A DNA stretch of 64,000 nt from Petaurus breviceps papuanus (GCA_028583685.1 JAMXIF010000002.1:58140674-58204673), one strand, 5' to 3'. Counted from the first letter of the stretch, positions 1 to 12,124 are shown. Notes: a model not told the origin generated them from the letters alone. Numbers and translations are program-made.

Positions 1-2687
1 CAATCTATTCCATTGTTGCACTACTCTATTCCTCAGCCAGTACCAAGTAGTTTTGATGACTGCTGCTTTATAATACAGATTCAAATCTGGTATAGCTAGG
101 CCACCTTCCTTAGCATTTCTTTTCATTAATATCCTTGATATTCTGCACCTTTTGTTCTTCCAAATGAATTTTGCTACTATTTTTTCTAGGTCTATAAAGT
201 AATTTTTTGGTAAATTGATTGGTATGGCACTAAATATGTAATTTAATTTAAGTAAAATTGTCATTTTTATTATATTAGATCAGCCCAACCATGAGCAATT
301 GATGTTTTTTTTAATTAGTTAGATCTGACTTTATTTGTGTGAAAAGTGTTTTGTAGTTGTGTTCATATAGGTCCTGGGTTTGTTTTGACAGATAGATTCC
401 CAAATATTTTATAATGTCTATAATAACTTTAAATGGGATTTCTCTTTCTATCTCTTGCTTTTGGATTTCATTAGAAATATACAGGAATGCCGAGGATTTA
501 TGTGGTTTTATTTTATATTCTGCAACTTTGCCAAATTGTCTCAAGTAGTTTTTTACTTGATTCTTTAGGATTCTCTAAGTATATCATCATATCATCTTCA
601 AAGAGTGATACCTTGGTCTCTTCTTTGCCTAATTTGATTTCTTTGATTTCTTTTTCTTCTCTAAATGCTATTGCTAACATTTATAGTAATAGATTGAATA
701 AGAGGGGTGATAGTGGACACCCTTGTTTCACCCCTGATCTTATTGGAAATGCTTCTAGCTTATCCCCATTACATATAATACTTGTTGATGGCTTTAAATA
801 GGTGTTACTTATTATTTTAAGGAAGGCTCCATTTATTCCTATACTTTCTAGTGTTTTTAATAGGAATGGATCTTGTATTTTGTCAAAAGCCTTTTCTGCA
901 TCTGAGATAATAATGTGGTTTCTGCGAGGTTTACTGTTGATATGATTAATTATACTGATGGTTTCCCTAATATTAAATCATCCTTGCGTTCCTGGAATAA
1001 ATCCTACCTGATCAAAGTGTATTATTCTTGTGATAAGTTGCTATAGTCTTTTCGCTAATATTTTATTTAAAATTTTTGCATCTATATTCATGAGGGAAAT
1101 TGGTCTATAATTTTCTTTTTCTGTTTTATCTGTTCCTGATTTAGGTATGAGTACCATGTTTGTGTCATAAAAAGAATTTGGTAGGACTCCTTCACTAATT
1201 TTCCCACGTAGTTTGTAGAGTATTGGAATCAATTGCTCTTTAAATGTTTGATAGAATTTGCTAGTAAATCCATCTGGGCCTGGAGATTTTTTCCTAGGGA
1301 ATTGACTGATGGCTTGTTCAATTTCTTTTTCTGAGATGGGGTTATTTAAGTAATTTACTTCCTCTTAAGTTAATCTGAGCAGCTTATATTTTTGTAAATA
1401 TTCATCCATTTCCCTAAGATTGTCAAAGTTATGTGCATATAATTTGGCAAAATAATTCCTACTTATTGTTTTAATTTCCTCTTCATTGAAGGTAGATTCA
1501 CCCTTTTCATTTTTGATACTCATAATTTGGTTTTCTTCTTTCTTTTTTTATCATATTGACTAAGGGTCTATCAATTTTATTGTTTTTTTTTTCATAAAAC
1601 CAGCTATTAGTTTTATTTATTAATTCAATAGTTTTCTTAATTTCAATTTTATTAATCTCTCCTTTGGGTTTCATTATTTCTTAGTATTTAATTGCAGATT
1701 TTCAATTTGTTCTTTTTCTAGCTGTTTCAATTGCATGCCTAATTCATTGATCTCTCTTTTCTCTAGTTTATTCATGTATGCACTCAGTGATATAAAATTT
1801 CCCCTAAGAACTGCCTTTGATGCATCCCACAATTTTTGGTATGTTGGCTCATTATTATAATTCTCTTTAATGAAGTTACTGATTGTTTCTATGATTACTT
1901 GTTTAACCCACTCATTCTTTAGGATTAAATTGTTTAGTTTCCAATTAGTCTTTAGTCTGTCTTGTCATGGCCCTTTATGGCATATGATTTTTATTGCATC
2001 ATGATCTGAGAATGATGCATTTAATATTTCTGCCTTTCTGCACTGAATTGTGAGGTTTTTATGTCTTGGTACATGATAGATTTTTGTGTATGTGCCATGT
2101 ACCACTGAGAAGAAGGTATATTCCTTTTTATCTCCATTCAGTTTTTTCCAGAGATCTATCATACCTAACCTCTCTAAAGTTCTATTAACCTCCTTAACTT
2201 CTTTCTTGTTTATTTTCAGGTTGGATTTATCAAGTTCAGAGAGGGGGAGTTTAAGGTTCTCCACTAGTATAGTTTTGCTATCTATTTCTTCCTCTAATTC
2301 CCTTACTTTCTCCTCTAGGAATTTGGATGCTATACCACTTGGTGCATATATTGTTAAGTAATGACATTGCTTCATTCTCTGTGATGTCTTTTAGCAGGAT
2401 ATCATTTCCTTCCTTATCTCTTTTAATTCGATCTATTTTTGCTTTTGCTTTATCTGAGATAAGGATTGCTACCCCTGCTTTTTTTTACTTTACCTGAGGT
2501 ATGATATATTTTACTCCAGCCTTTTACCTTTACCCTGTGTATATCCCTCTGTTTCAGATGTGTTTCTTGTAAACAGTATTGTAGGATTATGGTTTTTAAT
2601 CCATTCTGCTATCCACCTCCGTTTTATGGGAGAGTTTATTCCATTCATGTTCACAGTTATGATTACTATCTGTGTCTTTCCCTCCAT
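1..2687 (-). pseudogene. L1 ORF2 (endonuclease/reverse transcriptase), broken and partial
   Basis: ORF2p nicks target DNA and reverse-transcribes L1 RNA. The frame begins at the ATG complementary to 2685-2687 with MEGKTQIVIITVNMNGINSP, the usual start of the endonuclease domain. It shifts frame soon after NPTILF (near 2510-2600). The endonuclease C-terminal part (ILNASFSDHDAIKI) is at 1965-2060, and RT pieces such as [20 protein letters not shown] at 1041-1232. The RT catalytic motif reads LFEDDM near 585-608 instead of LFADDM. At least three frame breaks are visible and the C-terminal third is outside the window. Confidence 0.85.
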
Positions 2688-2689
2688 CC

Positions 2690-3240
2690 TATTCCCTCCC
2701 CTGTTTATGCTTATATTTTTCTCCCCTTCTCCCTTCCCCTGCTTAAGAGTTTTCATTTTGACCACCACCTCCCTCAGCATTCCCTTCTTTTCAGCTCCTC
2801 TCCCCTTTCCTCCTCTTTCCCCTTACTTCTTCCCTTCCTTTCTTAGCCCTTCCCCCCTCCTACTACCTATAGAATATTTTTATACTTAATGTAGTATGTT
2901 ATTTCTTCTTTGTACCAAGAGTGACAGGAACAAATCTCATGCAAAGCTCCTCTCCCTCCCCTCTTTCCCTCTATTATGATACATTTTGTATCTCTTCTCC
3001 ATAGAGTCCTGTGCTTAACTGGTTGTGTTCCCTCCTTACACCAGAACCCCTGAGAAAATGCTCATATAATACTCATCTCCCTCCCTTCTTTCCCTGTGCT
3101 ATGTTGTTTTTATGCGTAATGTGTGGCATAATTTACCCTTTTCCACTTCATTATTTCCTCTTCTTCCATTGCAGTCCCTTTTTAGCCCTTAACAAGGTTT
3201 TTTTTAATCATCATTTTGTGTAATTTATACTCATACCCTC
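2690..3240 (-). other. L1 ORF1-ORF2 spacer, purine-rich on the L1 sense strand
   Basis: About 550 bases of CT-rich plus-strand sequence (GA-rich on the L1 strand) separate ORF1 from ORF2. Related spacers occur in the HAL1-type elements at 32020-32640 and 45790-46540 and in the rearranged L1 at 15115-15860. Overlapping translations here are composition artefacts, not genes. Confidence 0.7.
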
Positions 3241-4112
3241 TACTTGTCTATAAACAGATGACTCTTATTAAATGACAGGGGATGTGTGTGTGTGTGTGCA
3301 TGTTTTCCTTGTTTGCCTTTCTCTGTCTCTCTTGCATCTTTTAACTGGAGGTTGAATTTTCCATTGAGCTCTGGCTTTTTCATCAGGAAGGTCTGGAAAT
3401 CTGTTATATTGTTGAATGACCCTTTCCTTGCCTGGAAAAATATGTTCAGTTTTGCTGCGTAGGTGATCCTTGCTTGTAACCCAAGCTCTTTTGCTTTGCA
3501 AAAAATTGCATTCCACTTCCTCTGATTTTTCAGTTTAGAGGCTGCCAGATACTGTGCGATCCTCACTGTGGTTCCTCGATATTTGAATTGTTTCTTTCTG
3601 GCCACTTGAAGTATTTTCTCCTTTAGGTGGTAGTTCTGGACTTTGGCCACAACATTTCTTGGACTTTTCAATTTGTAATCTCTTTCAGGAGGTGTAGAGA
3701 GGATTCTCTCAATTTCTATTTTACCCTCTGGATCTAGTATCTCAGGGCAGTTTTCCTTGATCAGCTCTTGGAAGATGTTGTCCAGGCTCATTTTTTCATC
3801 ATGATTTTCTGGTAGGTCTTTGATTCTCAGATTATCTCTCCTGGATCTGTTTTCCAGGTCAGTTATTTTTCCATTGAGATATTTTACCTCTTTTTCTAAT
3901 TTTTCATTCTTGATGTTTTGTTTGATGAATTCTTGGTTCCTCAAAGAGTTATGTGCTCCAACTTGGTTGATTTTAGTTTTTAGCAAATTATTTTCCTCTG
4001 TTAGTTTTTGAAGCTCCTTTTCCATATTGCACATTTTTCTTTTTAAGGAGCTGTTTTCTTCATTGCAATGTTTTTCTAATTTTGCAATTTTGATTTTAAA
4101 AGAATTATTCAT
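3240..4112 (-). CDS. L1 ORF1 protein (RNA-binding chaperone), open frame
   Basis: A 290-codon open frame in the ORF1 position of the L1. ORF1p coats L1 RNA and acts as a nucleic-acid chaperone in the cytoplasmic L1 ribonucleoprotein. Residues about 1-85 are charged and heptad-like (coiled coil, rich in K, E, N and L). The RRM-like core follows, with the signature LENRSRRDNLRIKDLPE near residues 86-102. The C-terminal domain near residues 165-245 includes YRGTTVRIAQYLAA and ARITYAAKLNIFFQARKG. The last 30 residues run into a short CA-repeat-coded HTHTH stretch and may be a read-through extension past the usual stop. The start ATG at 4112 is the first in frame; family members often begin further upstream, so the N-terminus may be short. 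An open frame in an otherwise broken element suggests moderate age, not a host gene. Confidence 0.85.
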   Translation of the reverse strand: MNNSFKIKIAKLEKHCNEENSSLKRKMCNMEKELQKLTEENNLLKTKINQVGAHNSLRNQEFIKQNIKNEKLEKEVKYLNGKITDLENRSRRDNLRIKDLPENHDEKMSLDNIFQELIKENCPEILDPEGKIEIERILSTPPERDYKLKSPRNVVAKVQNYHLKEKILQVARKKQFKYRGTTVRIAQYLAASKLKNQRKWNAIFCKAKELGLQARITYAAKLNIFFQARKGSFNNITDFQTFLMKKPELNGKFNLQLKDARETEKGKQGKHAHTHTHPLSFNKSHLFIDK

Positions 4113-4670
4113 TTTATCTTCTATCTCATTTGGTTTTCAAAGTTCCTTTTGAGCCCATCTAAGAATGCTTCCTGTGCTTAAGACCAGTTCCCTGTTGAGA
4201 CTTCAGCTGTGAGTGTCAGGTCAACACTGTCTCCCTCTGAATTTGGTTCCCCCCTCTCAAGATGGTAGGACTCCAGAGTCTTTGTCTTTGCAGTCTGTTT
4301 TCTACCCATTTTGATGCAGGGCCCTAGCCAAGCCCTTCCTCTAGGGTTCCCAAGCCTTTACTGTTTAAGGTTTTGCCCTGGGGCAATAATTACTATGTTT
4401 TCAGGGTTAGGGGGGGATTGGAGCAGCCCAGCTTCACTCTGCCATCCTGGGCCCTGGAGGTCCACATAGGGGCTTTTAAAATTTCTGGGCTGTAGATTGG
4501 TAGTCCCAGGAGTAGTTGCTGCCCCTGCCAGGGGCCCAGCATTTGATTCTTACCCTGCTCTTTCCAGTCCCAGCCCTTAGGTGATAGGCCTGGCAGTGGC
4601 CCTTGTGGGTAGTGGGTCAACTTGCAGCCATGTTGATCAGGCCTTGTCCAGGCCTCTGTCTGCTCCAAGA

Positions 4671-7001
4671 CTCTTCCATTACATAATATTAAGACTCTTG
4701 GAAATAGGATCCTTTGTATTTCAACCATGAGAAGTAGAATCTGGGCCACATAGCACATATAGTCTCCTGTTACATGTATATGTACACACATAAACATACA
4801 TGTATGTAACATATTTTATCATTTTGTGTGTTTACATGTATGGCTGTATGTACACACATATATATGTATATACTGACTGTATCAATAAATGTAATCTTAA
4901 AATGAAAAGTAAACTAGACTTGATTCAGATCTATTTTATGGCTCCAGACTAGTTAAGAAGCAAACCACCAGGAGGTATTAGCAAGACACAGACAAAAGGT
5001 AGAGAAAAAGATATAATGTGATCATATCTGACAACATTACAAATGAAGTGTCAAAAGCAATTACCTTCCTATAAACAGACAGAAAAAGAAAAAGCTATCA
5101 TCCAGTCTGAATCTACAAGTTCACAAAAATAGGTGTTTAAAGAAAAATGGCATTAAGTAATCAAACATGGGCAGTACATAATGATTCCTTGACCAAACAA
5201 ACATCTGTATTTTTAAAAGCCTAATAAGGTTATATGTTTGTATTATTTTAATTAATGGTTTCTCACTTTCCTCAGAAACTTAAGAGGAATAATTAAATGT
5301 CAAAATTGGTTCACTTGGGTCAAGTGATTTTCTTCTCCTCTGTGTTCCTTGAATTAATTATCTTGAGGTGTTTCACAGAGTTTAGTAATTTCTTTTATTC
5401 CAAGGTAATATTGTAACATTTGTTGAAGGTATATAAAATCCCTACAGGAATTGCTTATTCTGGTCTTGCCATTAATAGTATTCCTTTAAAAAATGAAAAA
5501 CACCTTCCTGTGATAGGAAGTTAACAATTGTATATGAAATAACTGCATTACCAAGAATATTTTGCAATGAATTCTCCCAATCATCTGCAAACTGCTTAAG
5601 GCACCCTAGAAAGACATACCCTGCTCCCAGATGCTCTACTTTACTGAATTTATGTAAGTTTTAGCAGACAATCCCTCAGTTTCAACCACCACAGCACTCC
5701 CAGGACTTGTGGCTAAGTCACTATTGAGCAGTGCTGAAAATGCCTTAGGAAGAAAGAGAAGCAAGGGGTCCATAGCAGCAACTATGAGATCGGAATACTA
5801 ATAGGGTAAAGATGAAGCTAGGCCTCTCTCTACCCCGACTCACACATCTACTCCACACTCTGGTCTCTCCACAAACTGGATTAAAGTCATGCATGTGTTC
5901 CCAAATGTCCCTGATGTGCCTTGTAATGTGCAAGGGAGAGATGCTCTTCTATCCTTCCCTGTAGATCTGTGGATTCTCTGGAGGAATCCATTTGAGCCTT
6001 GCCTTTAAAAAGTTACCTCATGTGCAAGTGTTTCCTGAATGTCTTTTCTGTGTCTAGCCCTGTTCAAGGAATTGGGGGTTGCTATCAGGTCCTTGCCATT
6101 GACCATAAGAAACTGAAAGGATTAGAAGTGCCAATATTTTTATCAATAGTCACTTTGCTTACTTTCCATAAGTGGGAATTTTTTTCCTTGAAAATAATGA
6201 ATACTCATTTATTTTACAACTGGTATCTATATATTTGAGAAGTAATATGAAATAATGACAAGTGGACCACCTTTGGGGTCAAGAAAACTGGTATTAAAAT
6301 TTCTGACACAAACTAGTTCATAGATCAGTCACAATCTCTCAGTGCCCAGATAACATACTATAAATAGCTGATGAATTGACAGTTTACCTCAGTGGAAATA
6401 ATTTCTACACCAGGAGTTTCCTACATGGAATAAATCATTGGTCCAAACCAAAACAAAATCTAGAGAGCTTCTTCAAAGATGGAAGAGAGAACAGATTTTG
6501 CCCCCTTTATTTGTAAGCTACATTAAAGAAATCATTTCTTTTTCTCAAAAGGATTGTTAACCTTAACTGAAAATAAGAATTTTAACAAATTTTATCTTCT
6601 CTGTTCATTGTTTTATAAGAGCTTATGCTACAATTTCTCTGGATTAAAAAAATGGTAATCATAACCACGTATAAACATATGGTTATGTCTCATTACACAA
6701 TTAATGTTAATATATGGCATACAATCATCATCTAATTTGAATTATATAGCATGTGGTGACATAATTATAACATGCAACGATGGAAAGAGACTTATTTAAA
6801 CCTTGCAAAATGAGCATGGTTTGAATTGGATGAATTTTAAATGGCAATTTCCTAACTGCTTAAAAATGTCCCAGGGGATTAGAATACACAGAATTATTTC
6901 ACTTGTTAAGAGAAATAAAGAAAACAATTTAGGTACGTACAAAAAATAAGGTGTAATGGAACTGTTGTTCTTTTTTTTCTTCTTTTAGATGAACAAAAAT
7001 A
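4671..7001. other. Single-copy sequence, no gene seen
   Basis: AT-rich sequence without a recognised repeat or a coding frame of convincing composition. A short TATA/TACACA-rich tract lies at 4770-4870. Frames at 5745-5933 and 5999-6238 show no protein signature. Confidence 0.5.
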
Positions 7002-7018
7002 GAAAGAAATCTATTTCA

Positions 7019-7184
7019 GGGGCGGCCAGGTGGCTCAGCGAGTAAGAGCACCGGCTCCAGTGTTGGGATGACCTGGAGATCGAATCCCAGGCTCAGACAC
7101 TTAGCACCCATCCAGAAATAACTGGCTGTGTAACCTTGAGCAAGTTACTTAACCCCGATGGCTTAAAAAAAAAATTTAGTTTAC
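7019..7184 (+). mobile_element. tRNA-related SINE, type B
   Basis: Starts GGGGCGGCCAGGTGGCTCAG, has tRNA-like A and B box regions (GTGGCTCAGCGAG and GATCGAATCCC), then AGCAAGTTACTTAACCCCGATGG and an A-rich tail. It is flanked by a perfect 17-base target-site duplication, GAAAGAAATCTATTTCA, at 7002-7018 and 7185-7201. The intact duplication shows L1-type insertion and a fairly young age. Confidence 0.93.
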
Positions 7185-7201
7185 GAAAGAAATCTATTTC
7201 A

Positions 7202-7835
7202 CTGTGGACTATTTTAGACTATTTCTTAAATAAAAATTATTCTAGGGTAAATAAATTTTTTAAAGATTACCTCTGACTGATATGTAGTGTTTTTGTCATC
7301 AACCCACAAGCACTTTCCATCAATCAAAGGAATAATACTCAGGATAAAACTGTTGCAATCCATGTGACCATTACATCCTCTTCTCCCGGCAACTTTCCCC
7401 TCTCATCATTGTTTTCCAGGGGGCAAGTATCCTATTTGAAGAAACTGGGTTTTTTTAAAGTTTATTTCTAAAATGGGCAAAAGAAGAATTCATCAACTAG
7501 CAAAAATAATTGAAAAGAGGGACACCTTTCTTTTACTTGTAGAAAGTGATGAAACTTTAAGTTCTAGCAGATGCCAGGAAAGTCATGAGTGAAGAGAGCC
7601 TCAAGTATCAAGTAATGAATATGGAAGAAATAAAATTAATTGAAGAAAGTAAAATTTCAGTGAAATGTGGATCCTTTAAAGCTGGTACATCTAAAATGGT
7701 AAAAGAGTCTGCCAGGAGCGGTAGGAGTCTCTCAGATTTAGGCACTTTTAAGTACATAGAAGAAGACACTGGTTATTATGTAACTCCTGTATAGATATTT
7801 TCAGATCTTCAGATCACAGACAAAGATCTGAAAAA
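7202..7835. other. Single-copy sequence with an unidentified 69-codon frame
   Basis: Includes an open frame on the plus strand at 7585-7794 (MSEESLKYQVMNMEE... ending EEDTGYYVTPV). It sits behind a good splice-acceptor-like stretch (TTCTTTTACTTGTAG at about 7527-7541), but stop codons lie between the acceptor and the frame, and I do not recognise the product. No repeat family is evident. Confidence 0.35.
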
Positions 7836-7839
7836 GACC

Positions 7840-7985
7840 TTGGTAGTCATTTTATTCAAGTTTCTCATTTTAGAAATGAGGAAACTCAGGTTCATTGAGG
7901 TTAAGGGTAACACAGGTGGTAGAACTGTGATTGCAACTCAGATACTTTCCCTCCAAGTTCTATTTGCCTTGTTTTTATTCCTCAA
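7840..7985 (-). mobile_element. MIR-type ancient SINE fragment
   Basis: Contains the MIR core in reverse: CATTTTAGAAATGAGGAAAC, then CTCAGGTTCATTGAGGTTAAG and GTAACACAGGTGGTAGAACTG. Diverged, with no target duplication visible. Confidence 0.75.
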
Positions 7986-8307
7986 AATCCTAGACTTGGA
8001 TACAGGACTGAGTCTTGCGATCATTTTAGTGAATGTAATTTTTCCAGAAGTAAAAATAAAGAAAAAGAATTACTAGTTTCATTTCCTGAAAACCTGAAAT
8101 TTTGCAAGTCTCCACTGGAAACTAAGGGTAATAGAGAACGTATCTGCATTTTCTTTATAGATTATACTTGCCTTGACCTTTTATAATGACAGCATTAGAG
8201 TAAATGAAATGAAAGTACATACTTTGTAGATCAGTTGGTACTTTACAATAAGTTATAGTTGTCAGGAACAAACCTGCTTTGGAATCCCTTTTTTGATAGC
8301 CAACAAA

Positions 8308-8340
<33 letters not shown>

Positions 8341-8630
8341 TTTAAAGAAATATTTTTAATTTATTTTTTTCCTGTTTCCTGTTCCCATTAGAGAATCTCT
8401 TTGCTAATTGGTTTGATTTAAATGAGTTAAGAACATAATTAATTTACAATTAACATATTGTCTGAATATATTGAATAAGGATAGGACTTTGTGAACAAAT
8501 TCTATCATTACTGAAAAATGTGTGGTTGGAAATTCAGAGCAACAGGAATCTTCTATGTAAGTATGCTTTTCATTCAACCATCAAGAAAAAGAGAATGAGA
8601 GTTTATATCTAGATTGAAGCAAACTTCCTG
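7986..8630. other. Unique AT-rich sequence with a (TA)n tract
   Basis: Holds an (AT)n microsatellite at 8309-8332 followed by a T-run. Nothing gene-like is seen. Confidence 0.5.
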
Positions 8631-8870
8631 ATCTTTTTCCTTTTCTTGTTTGGTTTTATGTCCTCTTTACCATTTTTCATTCCATCTGATACAATCCATC
8701 TTTATAACCTGACTAATGTATAATGTGAAAGTATTTACAGATCCTATACTTGATTGTATGCCGCCATGGGGGGGAGGGGAGGGAGGGGAACAAAATGTGA
8801 AACTCAAGGAATTGTAGAATTGAATCTTGTAAACTAAAAGTAAACAAAAAAAATATTAAAAGAAAGAAAA
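8630..8870 (+). mobile_element. L1 3' end, 5'-truncated
   Basis: Matches the 3'UTR of the other L1 copies here: GACTAATGTATAATGTGAAAG, a G-rich GGGGGGGAGGGGAGGGAGGGG stretch, then ACAAAATGTGAAACTCAAG and an A-rich end with AAACTAAAAGTAAAC. Only about 240 bases remain. Confidence 0.7.
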
Positions 8871-9776
8871 AAGAAAAAGAGAATGAATAGTTTTGGCTCA
8901 GATAGTCTATCTCTTGTATCTTTCCCACATCTAATATGGGTCACAGTGCCCTGGCTACAAAAAGAATAGAAATATAGCTTCCAATAAAGCTATTCAACAA
9001 AATCATCTTCCCTTCCTTTTCTGATATTGGTTGCTCCGTGAATGATCACTGCACATTGATAGTCTCTTTGGAACCCTAATAACTTATAAAGTAGAGAATC
9101 ATGGGAAGAATACAATGCAGTCTAAAGACTTTCAGTAGTCAATAATCAATTAATAATGCTGTTGGAGTAGCCAGTCTCAATATCTGTACACATGAATATA
9201 ATTATGACATTCCTATAGGTTCTGTCATAAGAGAAGCTGAGATTACAAAGAAGTTCACTGACTGGCTTATAGTGAGTTATACTGATTGAAGGTCTGTGTT
9301 AAGTTTGACATTGATACGCTAAATCCCTTGAGAATGGAGGAGGAACAGATTATCTAAGACAGGGTAAAAATGTTTATTCAGGTATAAGCAGGAATCTCAG
9401 CAAATGTTAACCACCTCACTATAAGCTAATATAAATAAAGAATGCTTACCTAGGAAATGAAAATCCTGAGCAGAAAAAAATATATATGATATTGGTAAAG
9501 ATAATGTGTGACTCAGAGGATCTGGGCTCAGGTGTCAAGATAGCTTACTCAACCTTGGTCTTTTTCTGGTTTTCCACCTCTAAAAGGGAGAAATGGATTG
9601 AACAAGAAGGAGGGGGTAAAGTTGTGGACATGAATTAGCTTTACCTAAAAGCACTTACTGGGTACCCATTTGCATATGACACGGTGTTTAGTGCTAGACG
9701 AAGAAGCTAAAAATGACATAATTCTGGCCCAGCATGAAGCCTTTGCTGCAAACTTGCACAGCCATTTAGAAGTTGA
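8871..9776. other. Single-copy sequence, no gene seen
   Basis: No open frame over 60 codons with protein-like composition and no repeat I can name. Confidence 0.4.
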
Positions 9777-10270
9777 ATCTAGGTACAAATAGCAAAATAT
9801 AAACTTATAGCAAGGAAGCTAAGGTTAAAATGTTTATTCCTTAAGGAGAGAACACTACTGGGAAATGTGATTTTTTTCTAGTGGTGTTCATGCCTATTTT
9901 TATTGCCTTCCCTCCTCTACAAATTGCCCAGTTGGTGGTAAAGACCAGAAAATTCCAGCACTAATGATAGGCAAGACAAACTAATCTCAGACCAGGACTT
10001 TTCATCCAGACAAATGCTAAATGATTTTTTTAAAGCAAATAATGATTGGAGATCATTTATTACATTTATTTGGTTGATCAAAAGTTTTTCATGAACCTAG
10101 GTTCAAATAACATGAATATTAACTTATAGTAGGGAAGTTAAGGCTAAAATGCTTATTCCTTAAACACCTCTAAATGGAGGAAAGAATACTTTTGGAAAAT
10201 GTAATTTTTTTTTTCCAGTGGTGTTCCTGCCTTGTGTTTATTGCCTTCCTCCCTCTGCAGATGGTTTAAA
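9777..10270 (+). repeat. Local direct duplication, about 320 bases apart
   Basis: The stretch 9777-9925 (ACTTATAGCAAGGAAGCTAAG, AAAATGTTTATTCCTTAA, AGTGGTGTTCATGCC, TTGCCTTCC) recurs at 10097-10260 (ACTTATAGTAGGGAAGTTAAG, AAAATGCTTATTCCTTAA, AGTGGTGTTCCTGCC, TTGCCTTCC). Same order and spacing with scattered mismatches and one short insertion. It is either an old tandem duplication or two copies of an unnamed repeat. Confidence 0.75.
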
Positions 10271-11184
10271 GAATAGGGGGTGTGGGAACAGGGAGGGGCT
10301 GGGGTCACTGGTTAGCAATGGTGGTCACGTTTCTCCAGTGAAGGTTTTCTGAATACTAATACTGACAATCCAGACAGCTCCTTTCTGGTCTAATGTCCTC
10401 TTCTTCTAAGAATATGCTTCCACATCTATCACGTGAATAAAATTTGAAAACAGCTCTGTGTTTCTTCCGGACCCAGGCAGGCTACCTTGAATGTGGAAAG
10501 TGCTCAGCCTATTTATTGCTCTCATAAATCACTGGGGAGCTGCTGAAGGGGAGGCAGGTCAGCAGTTCAGGCAGATCAGTGAAGGCAAAGAGAGGAGCCC
10601 CACAAATTCTAAAGCTCTTCAAACCACCAGAAAATCCTTGCTGGAAAAAAAATATTCATGATGCTACTTTCCCCCTCATGTTTAAGAAAAAAGAACCCTG
10701 AGCTAAAATAATGCTTCTGTCCCAAGAAGATACAGGCTGAATGTTGAAGAATATTTTTTCAGATTTGCATTTGATTAATTCTCAGAAAGAACTGATTAAT
10801 TTTCAGTGCTGTCTATAGAATGACTACAGGTGTGATGGGTTTTGTTATGTTTGTAAAATGTTTTATTGGTGACTTTTGTTTTTATATCATGATCTTTTCC
10901 AGATATATTCCATCCATACTACATATGTAAACCAAATGACCCTTATAAGAAAAAAAAAACATTCAGCAAAGCTAAATGACACAGTGAATGTGCCTATGTA
11001 TGCAATATTCTTTATCTCAAGTCCCCTAACCTCCCTGCCAAAAGGAGGGAAGTGCTTCCTTATCTCTTTTCTGAAGTCTGTGATGGGAAATTACAGTTTT
11101 CAATGCTTAGCTTCATTGTTCTAAAATATATTTTTATTCACTTCATTAAATGTTTTCAAATTGCACATAATTTTTATAATACTC
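10271..11184. other. Single-copy sequence, no gene seen
   Basis: Includes a somewhat GC-richer block at 10440-10640. No splice-bounded coding frame was convincing. Confidence 0.4.
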
Positions 11185-11490
11185 ATTTTTAAAGATTCTG
11201 AGCACCAAATTCTCTCTCTCTTTTGCACCTCTCCCCCTTTTTGGAAGGGCGAGCAATTTGATATCAATTATACATGTGAAGTAATGCAAAATATATTTCT
11301 TATTAGCAATGTTGCCAAAGAAAATACAGACAAAAAAAACAAGAAAAATAAAGAAAGCTTAAAAAGTATGCTTCAATCTGTATTCAGAATTCTTCAGCTC
11401 TCTCTCTGAAGGTAGATGACATTTTTCATCATGAGTCCTTTGGAATTGTCTAGGATCATTGTCTTGATCAGAATAGCTTATCTTTTGAGA
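11185..11490 (-). mobile_element. L1 3'UTR fragment
   Basis: Reverse-oriented marsupial L1 3' end: CCAAATTCTCTCTCTCTTTTG, then GAGCAATTTGATATCAATTA, TACATGTGAAGTAATGCAAA and, further in, TGACATTTTTCATCATGAGTC and TTGGAATTGTCTAGGATCATTG. Probably the 3' part of the L1 whose ORF2 resumes at about 12125. Confidence 0.7.
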
Positions 11491-12124
11491 CAAATGAAAA
11501 GCCCAAGAGATAGTTTCTGGATAATTAATAATTGATTTATTAATTAGACTAGCTAATTCAATAAATTGATGGTCAGTGGTTTCTCTCAGTAACCAAAGAC
11601 AAAACCATGGACATCCTTGAATGTTCAAATGTCTTTGGAAAAGGAAGAGCCCTGAGAGGTGAAAATCTACCCTGATTCAACAATTAATGAGAGGGTATGC
11701 ATATTAATGATGAGGGAGACTAAAAGTCTCCTCCTTCTGCTGAGATGACTTGATCATGAGATTCAGCCACCTCCAGCAATCTGGACAAAGGAATCTATCT
11801 GTATACACACCACTTTGGTTGATTTTCTCCTTTATGAACTGAGGTCCTCTAGACTGCAATGGAGGGGTGCAAAGGCATGAATTTAATGCTTTAGGGCTGA
11901 AGTGCACCTAGATTAGATTCTATAGATCACTCTAAACAGAATTAAGGTCTTCTAGTTGGATGGCATCCTGCCCAAGATCACAGAACATGAACACAGAGGA
12001 TTTGGTCAACTCATCTATCAGTCTTGTCCTTTAGAGACTGGCTGAAGGGCCTACAGTTACTGGTCCCTGGATGAGGTAATAGAAAGGAAAAACTTCAATT
12101 CTAATTTAATAATTGGTTATTAAT
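11491..12124. other. Unidentified insert between two parts of an L1
   Basis: About 630 bases that are not L1 sequence separate the L1 3'UTR fragment from ORF2. Related TTAATAATTG/ATTAATTC words occur near both ends. I could not define termini or a target duplication, so the class is unassigned; an old inserted element is the likely explanation. Confidence 0.35.

Larger units (their letters stand above)
1..4670 (-). mobile_element. L1 (LINE-1), nearly full length, 3' end beyond the window
   Basis: Read on the minus strand this holds, in order, a GC-richer 5'UTR (about 4670-4115), ORF1 (4112-3240), a long purine-rich spacer (about 3240-2690) and ORF2 (from 2687 to the left edge). That order is the normal autonomous L1 layout. 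ORF1 is open but ORF2 is cut into several frames, so this copy cannot move alone. The 3' end and left target-site duplication lie outside the window, so the right edge near 4670 is set only by where L1-like 5'UTR sequence stops. Confidence 0.9.

Noticed and set aside
4393-4812. 139-codon minus-strand frame
   Set aside because: Lies in the GC-richer 5'UTR of the first L1 and has no protein signature.
7019-7100. tRNA-like A and B boxes
   Set aside because: Part of a SINE head; the sequence does not fold as a full tRNA with an acceptor stem, so no tRNA gene is called here or in the other SINEs.
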